Shown piece after piece: positions 1 to 8,967 of a DNA stretch of 64,000 nt. The stretch comes from an uncultured Saccharospirillaceae bacterium. Its GTDB lineage: Bacteria > Pseudomonadota > Gammaproteobacteria > Pseudomonadales > Oceanobacteraceae. Below the pieces are notes generated by a model, which was given only the letters and a program-made list of their open reading frames with translations, made no database searches and was not told where the DNA came from. A program made the translations under genes and the position numbers. The stretch spans positions 62,001 to 126,000 of the forward strand of contig CANNFT010000011.1 of NCBI GenBank assembly GCA_947503895.1, in the 5' to 3' direction. Position 1 is the stretch's first letter. Every line of letters starts with the position of its first letter.

Positions 1-2282
1 GCCAGCATTTTCGTGATGGCAATGAGTCCTTCCTTCAACACTGCACGGTTTTGCTCATCGGCTTTTTCCAGCTTTTGCAGAGTGTTCATCAATTCCATGA
101 TGGCAGCGATCGCTGTGTTAAACGCATTACGGCGAGCAATGTCGTCGCTGACTTTTTGGATGGTTTCGTGAATCTTACGACGTGCCGCTTTCTGCGTGTC
201 GTTTAAGTTATCCACAGCCAATGCAGGAATATCCGATCCATCCAACAACTCAGCCGCGAGGCGCCATACGCGCTGTAGGAATTTTTGTGCGCCTTGCACG
301 CCAGCGTTGGACCACTCCAAGCTCTGTTCTGGTGGCGCAGCGAACATGGTGTACAAGCGCACAACATCCGCACCGTATAAGTTGATGGCTTCTTGTGGGT
401 CGACGCCGTTGTTCTTGGACTTCGACATTTTGATCATGCCTTCATGGGTCAAAGTCTGACCGTTGGCGTGGGCACTTTTTACGCGGCCTTTATCGTCGCG
501 TTCTAACGTGACATCCGAAGGGTTCACCCATTCTTTGCTGCCATTGTCTTTGGCATAAGAGAAGGCATCGGCCAAGACCATGCCTTGACACAATAGGCTT
601 TTGAAGGGTTCATCCCCTTTAACGAGGCCCGCATCGCGCAGTAATTTGTGGAAGAATCGCGCGTACAGCAAGTGCAAAATGGCATGCTCGATGCCACCAA
701 TGTATTGGTCTACCGGTAACCAGTAATTGGCTTCTTCTGGATCGACCATTTGCGTGTCGTCTTGAGGCGAGCAATATCGAGCGTAATACCATGAGCTTTC
801 CATAAAGGTGTCAAAGGTATCCGTTTCACGAAAAGCTTGCTCTCCGCCAAACTCAATATTTTCAAATTCAGGGTTGTTCTTGATGGGGCTGTTCACCCCA
901 TCCATCACCACGTCCGTTGGCAGTTCAACCGGCAACATGTGCTCTGGGGTCGGTACTTGCTCGCCATTTTGCTTGTTGATCATAGGCACTGGCGTACCCC
1001 AGTAACGCTGGCGGCTGACGCCCCAATCCGTTAACCGGTAGTTGGTCTGGGTCTTACCTTTACCGGCCTTTGTGAGCCAGTGAGCAATCGCTTTAAACGC
1101 TTTTGCAGATGTTAAGCCATCAAACTCACCTGAATTGATGAGTTTGCCTTTTTCGGTGAACGCCGCTTGGCTGATGTCGCATGCTTCGCCATTAGCCGGT
1201 TCAATGACTTGGGTGATGTCCAAGCCGTATTTTTGCGCAAACTCAAAGTCTCGTTGATCGTGAGCGGGTACGGCCATTACGGCGCCAGTGCCATAACCCA
1301 TCAACACGAAATTGGCGACCCAGACAGGCACTTCTTTGCCAGAAATAGGGTGAATGGCCTTGAGGCCTGTATCGCAGCCTTTCTTTTCCATGGTGGCGAT
1401 ATCAGCTTCTGCTGTGCCGCCTAATTTGCACTCTTCAAGGAACGCGATGAGTTCGTCATTGCCGTTTGCTGCTTCGATCGCCAATGGGTGACCTGCCGCC
1501 ACAGCCACATAGCTGACGCCCATTAGTGTGTCTGGGCGGGTGGTGTAAACATCAAGGGATGCTTCGCGGCCAGCTATTCCAAAGCTCAGTTCTACGCCCT
1601 GACTTTTGCCAATCCAATTGCGCTGCATGGCCTTAACTTTCTCTGGCCACTCATCGAGCTGATCTAAATCTTGCAGCAATTCTTCTGCATAGTTTGTAAT
1701 GCGTATAAACCACTGCGGAATTTCTTTTCGCTCGATAACCGTGTCGCAGCGCCAGCAGCAACCATCAACGACTTGCTCATTGGCTAATACCGTTTGGTCG
1801 TTCGGGCACCAGTTAACAGCGGAGACTTTTTTATACGCTAAATCTTTTTCAACCAGTTTCGTGAAGAACCATTGCTCCCAACGGTAGTATTCGGGTTTGC
1901 AGGTAGCCAGTTCACGGTCCCAGTCGTAGCCAAAACCTAGGCTATTCAACTGGTTCTTCATGTAATCGATGTTTTCGTCTGTCCACTTGCCCGGCGCGGT
2001 ATTGTTTTTAATCGCGGCGTTTTCAGCGGGCAGACCAAATGCGTCCCAGCCCATTGGCTGCATGACGTTCTTACCCTGCATGCGTTGATAACGAGAGACG
2101 ACATCCCCAATGGTGTAGTTACGCACGTGCCCCATGTGCAGTCGACCGCTCGGGTAGGGGAACATAGAGAGACAGTAGAACTTCTCGCGGTTAGCGTCTT
2201 TTACAGCCTTAAAGGCTTTGTTTTCAGTCCAGTATTGCTGAACTTGTGGCTCAATAGCCTGCGGATTATAGTGCTCTTGCAT
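1..2282 (-). CDS. leuS: Leucyl-tRNA synthetase, C-terminus cut by window edge
   Basis: Class Ia aminoacyl-tRNA synthetase that charges tRNA-Leu in the cytoplasm. The reverse-strand frame starts MQEHYNPQAIEPQVQ and stays open to the left edge, giving about 760 residues of the usual 860 or so. The HIGH-type motif appears as LHMGHVRNY (near 2115-2165), and the KMSKS loop as IKMSKSKNNGVDP (near 385-430). The CP1 editing region lies between them. The missing part is the C-terminal tRNA-binding end. In pseudomonads and relatives leuS sits just beyond lnt with lptE and holA downstream; here about 19 kb of other genes separates it from lnt. Identification is secure and only the 3' end is unseen. Confidence 0.97.
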   Translation of the reverse strand, partial: MQEHYNPQAIEPQVQQYWTENKAFKAVKDANREKFYCLSMFPYPSGRLHMGHVRNYTIGDVVSRYQRMQGKNVMQPMGWDAFGLPAENAAIKNNTAPGKWTDENIDYMKNQLNSLGFGYDWDRELATCKPEYYRWEQWFFTKLVEKDLAYKKVSAVNWCPNDQTVLANEQVVDGCCWRCDTVIERKEIPQWFIRITNYAEELLQDLDQLDEWPEKVKAMQRNWIGKSQGVELSFGIAGREASLDVYTTRPDTLMGVSYVAVAAGHPLAIEAANGNDELIAFLEECKLGGTAEADIATMEKKGCDTGLKAIHPISGKEVPVWVANFVLMGYGTGAVMAVPAHDQRDFEFAQKYGLDITQVIEPANGEACDISQAAFTEKGKLINSGEFDGLTSAKAFKAIAHWLTKAGKGKTQTNYRLTDWGVSRQRYWGTPVPMINKQNGEQVPTPEHMLPVELPTDVVMDGVNSPIKNNPEFENIEFGGEQAFRETDTFDTFMESSWYYARYCSPQDDTQMVDPEEANYWLPVDQYIGGIEHAILHLLYARFFHKLLRDAGLVKGDEPFKSLLCQGMVLADAFSYAKDNGSKEWVNPSDVTLERDDKGRVKSAHANGQTLTHEGMIKMSKSKNNGVDPQEAINLYGADVVRLYTMFAAPPEQSLEWSNAGVQGAQKFLQRVWRLAAELLDGSDIPALAVDNLNDTQKAARRKIHETIQKVSDDIARRNAFNTAIAAIMELMNTLQKLEKADEQNRAVLKEGLIAITKML

Positions 2283-2806
2283 GTGACCAGTCGGTGTAAT
2301 TAGCGAATAAAAGAATGGGCGTAAGGATACCTCAGATGGCCATAACTTAGCCATCCTTCCCGTACTTTCTCCTGCTCAAGGCAGCCGCAGACATTGAGGG
2401 GCATTGGGTGGGAAATGAGCGGGTACGCTGGCCTGTCGTCGGCTCAGTGAGATTCATTGAAGCTGGGATAGCTTCCATTTGCGCTAAGCCGAGACTTAAA
2501 ACGCAGAAAACCAAAGCGAACGCCTTATCGCTCGCTTTGGTTTATGAGTACAACGGTTTTTTATCTAGCCACCTGAAGAGAAACCACAATACCTCCTTGT
2601 ATTGTGTCGTGACGCATCCTTGTCTATGCCGATGTCCAACACGGTCCGTACTCTGGCTCAACCCTGAGAGTATTTCCTCCTTGACTATCTGTTTGTTGCG
2701 CTTACAGATTAAGACGTCCCGTGTTGTTGACCGGTTCCTTGAAGCGGTATGAGTGCAGATTCAAAATGCACTCATATATTAGCGATTGCAGATTTAAACG
2801 TTTAAT
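2283..2806. other. Intergenic region with three inverted repeats
   Basis: No convincing gene. It lies between the barrel gene and leuS, both on the minus strand. It holds three perfect dyads: ATGAGTGCA / TGCACTCAT (2749-2775) just past the barrel gene stop, CACAATAC / GTATTGTG (2585-2606), and the terminator-like hairpin at 2508-2543. The leuS promoter should lie in the last 230 bases, but I could not assign -35 and -10 boxes. Confidence 0.5.
2508..2543 (-). terminator. Rho-independent terminator candidate after the barrel gene
   Basis: A perfect 12-bp stem (AAACCAAAGCGA with TCGCTTTGGTTT) has a 12-base loop. Read on the minus strand it runs into TTTTCTGCGTTTT. It lies about 265 bases past the stop of the barrel gene and upstream of leuS, so it would insulate leuS from the gene upstream. 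Confidence 0.6.
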
Positions 2807-3364
2807 TTAGAAACTATAGGTTGCAAATAATGACATGTTGCTAAGATCTAGGTCGTTTTCAAGCTTACTGTATTTATACTGCGTACCTAGGGCGAAATTT
2901 TTATTCACATCATATGCACCGCCTAATGCATATGTCATGCTGTGTTGCACATCTTCATTAGATACAGTAACGCCTGGCGCTGAATCTGATTTGAATTCTA
3001 CTTCGGCTGTTACTTTTTCATACCCTAATCGTCCGAATAGATTCACTTTATCAACGGGCTGAAAATTCAGTTTTGTGCCTAGCCCGATACTGCTAATGTT
3101 CATGTTAACATCAAAACCGTCTACGCCATCTAAATCTTGAATATCGGCATAACGGTTGTAATTGGCTTCACCAGAAATTTGTAATTGGCCAAGGTCTAAG
3201 AATTCGTACCCTACGGTTCCACTAAAACTGGTGCCTTTCTCAGATTGAGAATCCATTTCTAATTTCGATTGTCCTAAACCACCTTCAACATATAAACCTT
3301 CAGCCTGTGCGTTGATGGCGAAGATAGAAGCGGTCATAGCGGCGATCAATGTTAATTTTTTCAT
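2807..3364 (-). CDS. Small outer-membrane beta-barrel protein
   Basis: A 185-residue protein with a clear signal peptide (MKKLTLIAAMTASIFA, cleavage after the NAQA region). Alternating hydrophobic/polar strands follow, such as GLYVEGGLGQSKLEM and FALGTQYKYSKLE, and the chain ends in Phe (LFATYSF), the usual C-terminal signature of barrels inserted by BamA. The size fits an 8-stranded barrel of the OmpX/OmpA-transmembrane type; no periplasmic OmpA domain follows. AAGGAA lies upstream of the start. It neighbours a PhoPQ-like system but stands in its own unit. The specific role (adhesion, lysozyme resistance, structural) cannot be told. Confidence 0.8.
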   Translation of the reverse strand: MKKLTLIAAMTASIFAINAQAEGLYVEGGLGQSKLEMDSQSEKGTSFSGTVGYEFLDLGQLQISGEANYNRYADIQDLDGVDGFDVNMNISSIGLGTKLNFQPVDKVNLFGRLGYEKVTAEVEFKSDSAPGVTVSNEDVQHSMTYALGGAYDVNKNFALGTQYKYSKLENDLDLSNMSLFATYSF

Positions 3365-3685
3365 GTTCAGTTTCCTTATTAATTGAGAGCTTGTTCTTTA
3401 AAGTTTTGTTGTCTTCGAAGAACCTGTGTTCGTTCGATGGGTGTAGATTACCAACCGAACCTGAACTGAAACTGAATGAAAGAAAGAAGAGTGTTCACGA
3501 ATATGCAACAGTCCGTTACCTCTTAGAAGCGACGGCTTAAACGGACTTTTGTGACCGCGTATAGATGGATGTAAATATGGTGATTGGCATGTGGATACAG
3601 GAAGGGACATGCTGACTGACTGCGCAGGCTATGGCGTTAAGCATTGCAATGAACGGGGGATGCTGATGGGGTCAGCGAGCTTTGA
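3365..3685. other. Intergenic region upstream of the barrel gene
   Basis: It should hold the promoter of the barrel gene. A 10-bp palindrome TCTTCGAAGA lies near 3413-3422, about 50 bases before the start. The short minus-strand frame in this stretch lacks coding character. No terminator was seen for the kinase gene that ends at 3686 on the same strand. Confidence 0.4.
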
Positions 3686-5071
3686 TTAGAGCGTGACTTC
3701 GAATAACGCGCCGCCGAGGTCAGACTGACGAATGCTTATTCGTCCTTGATATAGATCCACGATATCCACCACCACGGCCAATCCAATGCCTTGGCCTTGG
3801 TGTTTTTCATCGGCTCGCACACCGCGCGTGAGAATGACTTCAATTTTATCTTGATCAATACCCTCGCCATTATCCTCAATCATAAATTTGCATTTAGTTT
3901 GCTGCTCAAACGTTATGTTGTGCGCATCAATATGGATGGAGCCATCACCGTACTTGCCGGCGTTTTCCATAATGTTGCCGAGCACCTCCATCAGGTCGCC
4001 TTCGTCTCCTCGGAAGATGGTGTCTTCGGCAATATTGAACGTTACTTTCGTAGCCTTATGGTGATAAATCTTTTCGATGGCTGAGGCCAAGCGCATCACC
4101 ACGGGCTTAACAAATATGGGCTTGCGAATGGCATTTGGAGCAACGTGCACGGCACGCTGTAATTGATGCTGCACAATGTCATTCATTCTGCTGACTTGCT
4201 GGTTTAATAATAATGAGGGTGTCGTCGAGGTTTGATCGTTTCGTTCAGAGGCGCGATCATGATGGCTTAATTGATCGGTTATGCCCTGTATGACCGCTAA
4301 GGGTGTTTTCAAACTATGGGCTAAATTGGACAGTGTATTTCGATAGCGCGTGCGTTGTTTTTGCTCATGTTCCACCAACTTATTTAAATTTTCTGTTAAG
4401 GACGTTAATTCTTTCGGATATTGACCTTGAATGGCATCCTGCGCACCGCTTTCTATTTTGTACACTTCTTCTGCCACTTTACTTAATGGCGAAAGTCCCC
4501 AATACAGCAACATGGTAAATGCTAGCAATAGCAGCCCCGCCATAATGCTGAGGCCAACCCATAAATAGAGGCGATACTGCGCTAATGCGGCGTTAAATCT
4601 TTGTGTGGATTCAGCGATGTAAAATGTGAAGGGTTTAAGGGTGCCATTTTTCACTTCCCAAGCAATGCCCATGGCCAAATAAAAAAATGCTTGTCCTTTA
4701 ATAGTGGTTTGCCCTTGTAATTGCCCTCCGGGCAGGAGTGTGGGGAGTGCGCTGAGTAAATCGTGATCTGTAAAAGACTGTGCGGAAAGCGATCGCCAAA
4801 TCGCGGCATTGTCACCATTTTTAATAAACGCAAATAACCCTGAATCGAGCTGATTAAATCGAGGCGCATCCAATTGTTGCGGTACATGCAAATACGTTTT
4901 ATCCCATTCCGCTGACCCTAGCACCAAGTACATTTGTGTTTGCAGGCGATCATGTAAATCCGCTTCTAAACTCTGTTTAAAGGCTTGATCTAATAAGACC
5001 GCCGTGGAAACAATAAATAATCCCAGAACGACGCTGGAAATATAAGTTAAGCGAAAACGTAATGAATAAAT
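3686..5071 (-). CDS. PhoQ-like sensor histidine kinase; start codon abnormal
   Basis: Inner-membrane kinase partner of the adjacent PhoP-like regulator. Order: first membrane helix (SVVLGLFIVSTAVLLD), short periplasmic sensor, second helix (LYLWVGLSIMAGLLLLAF), HAMP, HisKA with LSNLAHSLKTPLAV, then HATPase with N-box NIMENAGKYG, G1 EDNGEGID and G2 GQGIGLAVV. The first ATG (4933) would delete helix one. No ATG, GTG or TTG lies in frame between helix one and the stop at 5108-5110. I place the start at ATT (5071), nine bases after an AAGG, giving a protein starting (I)YSLRFRLTY. Alternatively, one extra T in the five-T run at 5096-5100 would join the ATG at 5106 to this frame. Function is secure; the 5' end is not. 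Confidence 0.82.
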   Translation of the reverse strand: MYSLRFRLTYISSVVLGLFIVSTAVLLDQAFKQSLEADLHDRLQTQMYLVLGSAEWDKTYLHVPQQLDAPRFNQLDSGLFAFIKNGDNAAIWRSLSAQSFTDHDLLSALPTLLPGGQLQGQTTIKGQAFFYLAMGIAWEVKNGTLKPFTFYIAESTQRFNAALAQYRLYLWVGLSIMAGLLLLAFTMLLYWGLSPLSKVAEEVYKIESGAQDAIQGQYPKELTSLTENLNKLVEHEQKQRTRYRNTLSNLAHSLKTPLAVIQGITDQLSHHDRASERNDQTSTTPSLLLNQQVSRMNDIVQHQLQRAVHVAPNAIRKPIFVKPVVMRLASAIEKIYHHKATKVTFNIAEDTIFRGDEGDLMEVLGNIMENAGKYGDGSIHIDAHNITFEQQTKCKFMIEDNGEGIDQDKIEVILTRGVRADEKHQGQGIGLAVVVDIVDLYQGRISIRQSDLGGALFEVTL

Positions 5072-5174
5072 AGGGAAAGACCTTATCTGTAAATTGAAAA
5101 ACGCATGTTAATTGCAGCAATTGAAAGGCGAGTAGGTTGAGTTTCACTGAATATGTGAAGCCATTGATTCAGCA

Positions 5175-5849
5175 CTAAGCGATTGATTGAAACCGGTAAC
5201 CTTGCCCACGAATGGTTTCAATAAATTTATACTCACCTTTGGGGTCCAATTTTTTGCGCAATCGTCCGATAAACACCTCAATGACATTACTGTCTTGATC
5301 TCTGTCTTCTTGATAGACGTGATCAGTTAATTCTTGCTTGGAAATGACTTTGCCCGCATTCATGGTGAGGTATTGCAGTACACGATACTCATAGGCCGTC
5401 AGAGTGATCGCATGATTGTCCATGCTCACTTGTTGCTTGCCAGTATCAATGGTTAATGGGCCATATTCGGCTATGGGTTGGCTGAGTCCGGCGACACGGC
5501 GTTGTAATGCATTAAGGCGGGCGAGCAGTTCTTCCATATGGAAAGGTTTGACTAAATAGTCGTCGGCACCGGCTTCTAGACCTTCCACTTTGTCTTGCCA
5601 ATTTCCCCTGGCGGTCAAAATTAAAATTGGGAAGCTGCGTTCAGATTCTCGTAGAGCTTTAACCACACTGATGCCGTCGAGGAGGGGCAATCCGAGGTCG
5701 ATGACCGCAAGGTCGATGGGGTATTCTTTACCCACAAACAAGCCATTCTCGCCATCTGTCGCCGTTTCTACCGCGTATCCGGCTTGTGTTAAGGCTTGTT
5801 TGAGTTGCTGATTTAGGTTGGTATCGTCTTCGATGACTAGTACGCGCAT
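5175..5849 (-). CDS. PhoP-like OmpR-family response regulator
   Basis: 224-residue two-component regulator. The receiver domain (residues 1-115) has the acidic pair EDD near the start, phospho-acceptor Asp in AVIDLGLPLLDG and Lys in YLVKPF. The C-terminal winged helix has VIEVFIGRLRKKL and IRGQGYRF, as in PhoP/OmpR proteins. The gene begins one base after the PepSY gene stop, so they are cotranscribed. The kinase gene follows after about 100 bases. The PepSY-regulator-kinase order is typical of PhoPQ-like systems responding to cations or cationic peptides. The inducing signal here is not visible in the sequence. Confidence 0.92.
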   Translation of the reverse strand: MRVLVIEDDTNLNQQLKQALTQAGYAVETATDGENGLFVGKEYPIDLAVIDLGLPLLDGISVVKALRESERSFPILILTARGNWQDKVEGLEAGADDYLVKPFHMEELLARLNALQRRVAGLSQPIAEYGPLTIDTGKQQVSMDNHAITLTAYEYRVLQYLTMNAGKVISKQELTDHVYQEDRDQDSNVIEVFIGRLRKKLDPKGEYKFIETIRGQGYRFQSIA

Positions 5850-5850
5850 A

Positions 5851-6120
5851 TCAATCTTCCGCTTTTACAATGCCACCATCACGGGTTCTGACGTTTACCG
5901 TTTTAACGACACCTTGGGCGGTCAGAATCTTAATACGATAGACCAGCTCCTCACCTTCTTCGGCCATTTCATTGGAGAGTAACTTGCCGGGCACCTCTTT
6001 TTGCGCCGCAGTCAGTGCTTCTGAAGGGCTAATATTGACTTGTGGGCCAAAAGCCATCGCATGAAGCGAAATAACGCTAAGCAACAGAGCTAGGCGAAAC
6101 TGGGCGGCAATTTGCCTCAT
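5851..6120 (-). CDS. PepSY-domain periplasmic protein
   Basis: 89-residue protein with an N-terminal signal peptide (LALLLSVISLHAMA) and one PepSY unit (ISPSEALTAAQKEVPGKLLS through YRIKILTAQGVVKTVNVRT). PepSY proteins next to two-component genes are thought to modulate the sensor or inhibit periplasmic proteases. It is the first gene of the three-gene cassette, with an ideal ribosome site AGGAGG four bases before ATG. The role as sensor accessory is inference from position. Confidence 0.85.
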   Translation of the reverse strand: MRQIAAQFRLALLLSVISLHAMAFGPQVNISPSEALTAAQKEVPGKLLSNEMAEEGEELVYRIKILTAQGVVKTVNVRTRDGGIVKAED

Positions 6121-6536
6121 GTAGCCTCCTAAACGTGTAAACCGAACCCTTCAAATGTCAGCCCAATTCGGGGCTCGGGCAGTGATGTCCTTAAAGGCTA
6201 CATGATACGCCTAACACTCGCTGGGAAAAAGAGCACAATTCGTCCGATCCATCGAATCTGTGTTGATCCTTGAACAGAATACCGCAATGCGTAAGTGGAC
6301 GGCCTGTGCGGTATCAGCACCTGTGCCTGAGATGCCCATTTGCTTTAAAAGTTTCCACTCACGGGCGGAGAAAACGTATTGTCATAATTCTTACGCGAAA
6401 AACGCCAATTTGTGGTGCAAAGTATAGAACGCTCATCAGCTGCTATTCTTTACTAAAGCCGTTGTAAGCACAGTGCATCAATGATGAATGTTGATGGTTG
6501 GCTACCAATAAAAGACGATTAGCATGGGGAGTGCAC
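6121..6536. other. Divergent promoter region, PepSY cassette and chemoreceptor
   Basis: A 416-base gap between divergent genes that must carry both promoters. An 8-bp inverted repeat ATACCGCA / TGCGGTAT (6279-6314) with a 20-base spacer could be an operator. I found no canonical PhoP direct repeat. No gene is convincing here. Confidence 0.4.
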
Positions 6537-8168
6537 ATGGGATGGTGGGCTAGGCTGACTCTGAAGTGGAAGCTTCAACTGGGCTTTATTTTAGTGACGG
6601 CATTAACCACGTTATTCAATCGTTTCTTAGCCGTACATGAACTTCAAGTATTGATTGAAATAGCGCAGGATCATAATGTCGACCCGAAAGTCGTGGCCTT
6701 AATGGCAGAAGAGCGACTGTCATTTATGCTGCACTCTATTTGGGAAAGCGCATTGGAGTTTGCCATTCAATTTATGGTGATCGGTGTTGTGGCCTCTATC
6801 TTTGTGCGTCCTATTCGAGCGTTGATTAAAGCGTTACAAGGTGCGGTGAAAGGAGATTTGACGCAATCAGTGCCTATAAAAAGTGAAGATGAAATTGGCA
6901 TGGTCAGTGTGCACTTTAACGAAATGGTTTCTCGCTTAAATGATGTGCTCAATAATGCCGATAGCAGTGCCCTGCATATGCGTCAGTCAGCTTATCAAAT
7001 AACAGAAGTGAGCCAAGGCATTGCGACGCAGTCCGATGAAGAAAAAGCCAAATTTACAGCGGTGTCATCGGTCATAGAGGCATTACATCAGGTGTCGGAG
7101 CAAGTACAGCAACTGGCGGGTGATTCGCTGACCATTGCGCAGAGTGCAAAAAGCTCTGCTGAAAGCAGCCAGCGGGAGGTACGGCAGACGGTCAGTGATA
7201 TGGAGCAAATTGAGCAACGAGTGGCGCAAGCCTCCACGTATCTTTCTGAGCTGAGTCACACGGCGGAAGAAATCGCTCAAATTATCGGAACCATTGCAGG
7301 CATCGCAGAGCAAACTAATTTACTGGCGCTAAATGCCGCGATCGAAGCCGCGCGAGCTGGAGAGCAGGGGCGTGGATTTGCGGTGGTGGCTGATGAAGTG
7401 CGCAGCCTTGCTGAAAAAACCAGTGGTAGTTCTAATGAAATCAACCGCATTATTAATAATTTGACTCAAAAAGTACTGCAAGTAACAGAATCCATGGACG
7501 TGGTCGTTCAGCAAGTTCAGCACAATGCGACCACGGCGCGACAGACCGCCGATGAAATTGGCAATGCCACTCAAGAGGTCACCGTCGCGGCAAATAATGC
7601 ACAGGAAATTAATACCCTCAGTAGCCGCCAGTTTGATGAGTTTCAAACTCTGACCAATGCCATGGCGGATTTACAAGAAGCCCTGCATCAAAATACTTCA
7701 AAAGTTTCTAATACCGCCAATATTGCACAATCGCTCTTTAAGCTGACCGAAAAACTGCACAAACTCATTGGTGAATTTAAAATTAACAAGCAAAATATTC
7801 TGATCGAAGCTCTGCCCAGTGATGATCGTCGTAAGTCACCTAGAATCGATTCAAATTTGCTCGTACGTGTGGAAATTGAAGACCGCTGGGAAGACGCCTA
7901 TTGTGAAAACATCAGCGAAGCAGGGATGAAACTGGTATTGAGTAAGTCGATGGACGAAAAATTACCCGCAGAGATTGAAATCCTCACCCCCGAAGAGGAC
8001 TTTGAAGCCTACCGGAATCAACCGCCTGTAAAAATAACCGCCAGTATTCAGCATAAAGAAAAAATAAATGAAGGCTATAGTTACGGCTTGAAGTTTATCA
8101 ACCCAGATAAAGATGCGCAGGCGCGGATTTCTCGTGCCATCCATTATTTGAGTGGACAAGCTGCCTAA
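6537..8168 (+). CDS. Methyl-accepting chemotaxis protein with C-terminal PilZ domain
   Basis: Chemoreceptor fused to a cyclic-di-GMP binding domain. With ATG 6537 (GGGGAG five bases before it) it has 543 residues; an in-frame TTG at 6498 would add 13. Two membrane helices (about 11-28 and 73-93) bracket a periplasmic part of only about 45 residues. HAMP and the signalling hairpin follow, whose tip reads NLLALNAAIEAARAGEQGRG. The PilZ domain occupies about 429-543 with RRKSPR (431-436) and NISEAG (458-463), matching the RxxxR and (D/N)xSxxG ligand motifs. PilZ-tailed receptors such as Azospirillum Tlp1 are known, so c-di-GMP control of chemotaxis is a fair inference. It appears monocistronic. 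Confidence 0.92.
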   Translation: MGWWARLTLKWKLQLGFILVTALTTLFNRFLAVHELQVLIEIAQDHNVDPKVVALMAEERLSFMLHSIWESALEFAIQFMVIGVVASIFVRPIRALIKALQGAVKGDLTQSVPIKSEDEIGMVSVHFNEMVSRLNDVLNNADSSALHMRQSAYQITEVSQGIATQSDEEKAKFTAVSSVIEALHQVSEQVQQLAGDSLTIAQSAKSSAESSQREVRQTVSDMEQIEQRVAQASTYLSELSHTAEEIAQIIGTIAGIAEQTNLLALNAAIEAARAGEQGRGFAVVADEVRSLAEKTSGSSNEINRIINNLTQKVLQVTESMDVVVQQVQHNATTARQTADEIGNATQEVTVAANNAQEINTLSSRQFDEFQTLTNAMADLQEALHQNTSKVSNTANIAQSLFKLTEKLHKLIGEFKINKQNILIEALPSDDRRKSPRIDSNLLVRVEIEDRWEDAYCENISEAGMKLVLSKSMDEKLPAEIEILTPEEDFEAYRNQPPVKITASIQHKEKINEGYSYGLKFINPDKDAQARISRAIHYLSGQAA

Positions 8169-8330
8169 TCCTACGGTGTTTTAAGTACGCCACCCCACAC
8201 ACCAAAACCCTCCTCATTGACTGAGGTCATGGTTGCTGCATTTAACGATCGTTCGTTTCACATTCTGGCTTGTTTATTGTTGACCTAAACGTTAGCTTCC
8301 CTATTTTTAACATGCGAAAAGTGAAATGGT

Positions 8331-8951
8331 ATGCGGTTACTAACGATTGCGGCGTTTTTTATAGTCATGCAAGTACAAGCCGATACGTCGTCTATGATGG
8401 ACACCTTCTTATCCGTTAAATCAAATCCTACGACAAGAATGACAGCGATTCAGGCGGGAGAAGATCGCGCAACGCTGTGCGGATATTGTCATGGTAAAAA
8501 CGGTAACAGCGTGAAAAGTGGCGTACCAAATTTAGCAGGGCAAAATGCAGAATATCTATTTCAGCAATTCAGTTTATTTGCAGACGGCACGCGTAAAAAC
8601 TATGTTATGGAGCGGCTTGCTAAAGTGGTGACACCTGAAGATCAAATCAATCTAGCGTTATATTACGGTAGTTTGCCAGTGTTACCACAGGCTAATGTTC
8701 ACTCGTCTGTGCGAGGAAAAGAAATATACCAAGGCTTTTGCTTTGCTTGTCACGGCGAAAATGGCTTGGGCAGTGCTAAATTACCACGAGTAGCAGGGCA
8801 AAAAAGAGACTTTATCATAAAAGCATTGACGGCCTTTAAGGAAGGGGATGTACATCGAAATAAATCCCCCATGGTTGCGATAATGGAAAAAGTGAATCGA
8901 GAAGATATTGAGCCGTTGGCCGACTATTTGGCATCTCTCAATCACCCGTAA
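8331..8951 (+). CDS. Diheme class I cytochrome c (c4-like)
   Basis: 206-residue periplasmic electron carrier with signal peptide MRLLTIAAFFIVMQVQA. Two heme sites: CGYCH (residues 50-54) and CFACH (137-141), each starting a cytochrome-c fold of about 90 residues. The repeats VPNLAGQNAEYL and LPRVAGQKRDFI are typical of the tandem c4/c553 family. It would pass electrons to a terminal oxidase or a periplasmic enzyme; no partner is adjacent. It converges on the nuclease gene, with only 16 bases between the stops. Confidence 0.88.
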   Translation: MRLLTIAAFFIVMQVQADTSSMMDTFLSVKSNPTTRMTAIQAGEDRATLCGYCHGKNGNSVKSGVPNLAGQNAEYLFQQFSLFADGTRKNYVMERLAKVVTPEDQINLALYYGSLPVLPQANVHSSVRGKEIYQGFCFACHGENGLGSAKLPRVAGQKRDFIIKALTAFKEGDVHRNKSPMVAIMEKVNREDIEPLADYLASLNHP

Positions 8952-8967
8952 TCAAGAATGCTGGCGT

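Noticed and set aside
2408..2752. Plus-strand frame of 114 codons between leuS and the barrel gene
   Set aside because: Runs across two perfect hairpins, has no ribosome site and an amino-acid composition rich in Cys, Arg and His, unlike real proteins.
3398..3610. Minus-strand frame of 70 codons upstream of the barrel gene
   Set aside because: Covers the probable promoter region, no ribosome site, no recognisable composition.
6121..6180. Possible PhoP box (GTTTA repeats) before the PepSY gene
   Set aside because: The two GTTTA units are 8 bases apart, not the 11 of a PhoP box, and they overlap the ribosome site.
6270..6467. Plus-strand frame of 65 codons before the chemoreceptor
   Set aside because: Cys/Arg-rich, overlaps an inverted repeat and sits in a divergent promoter region.
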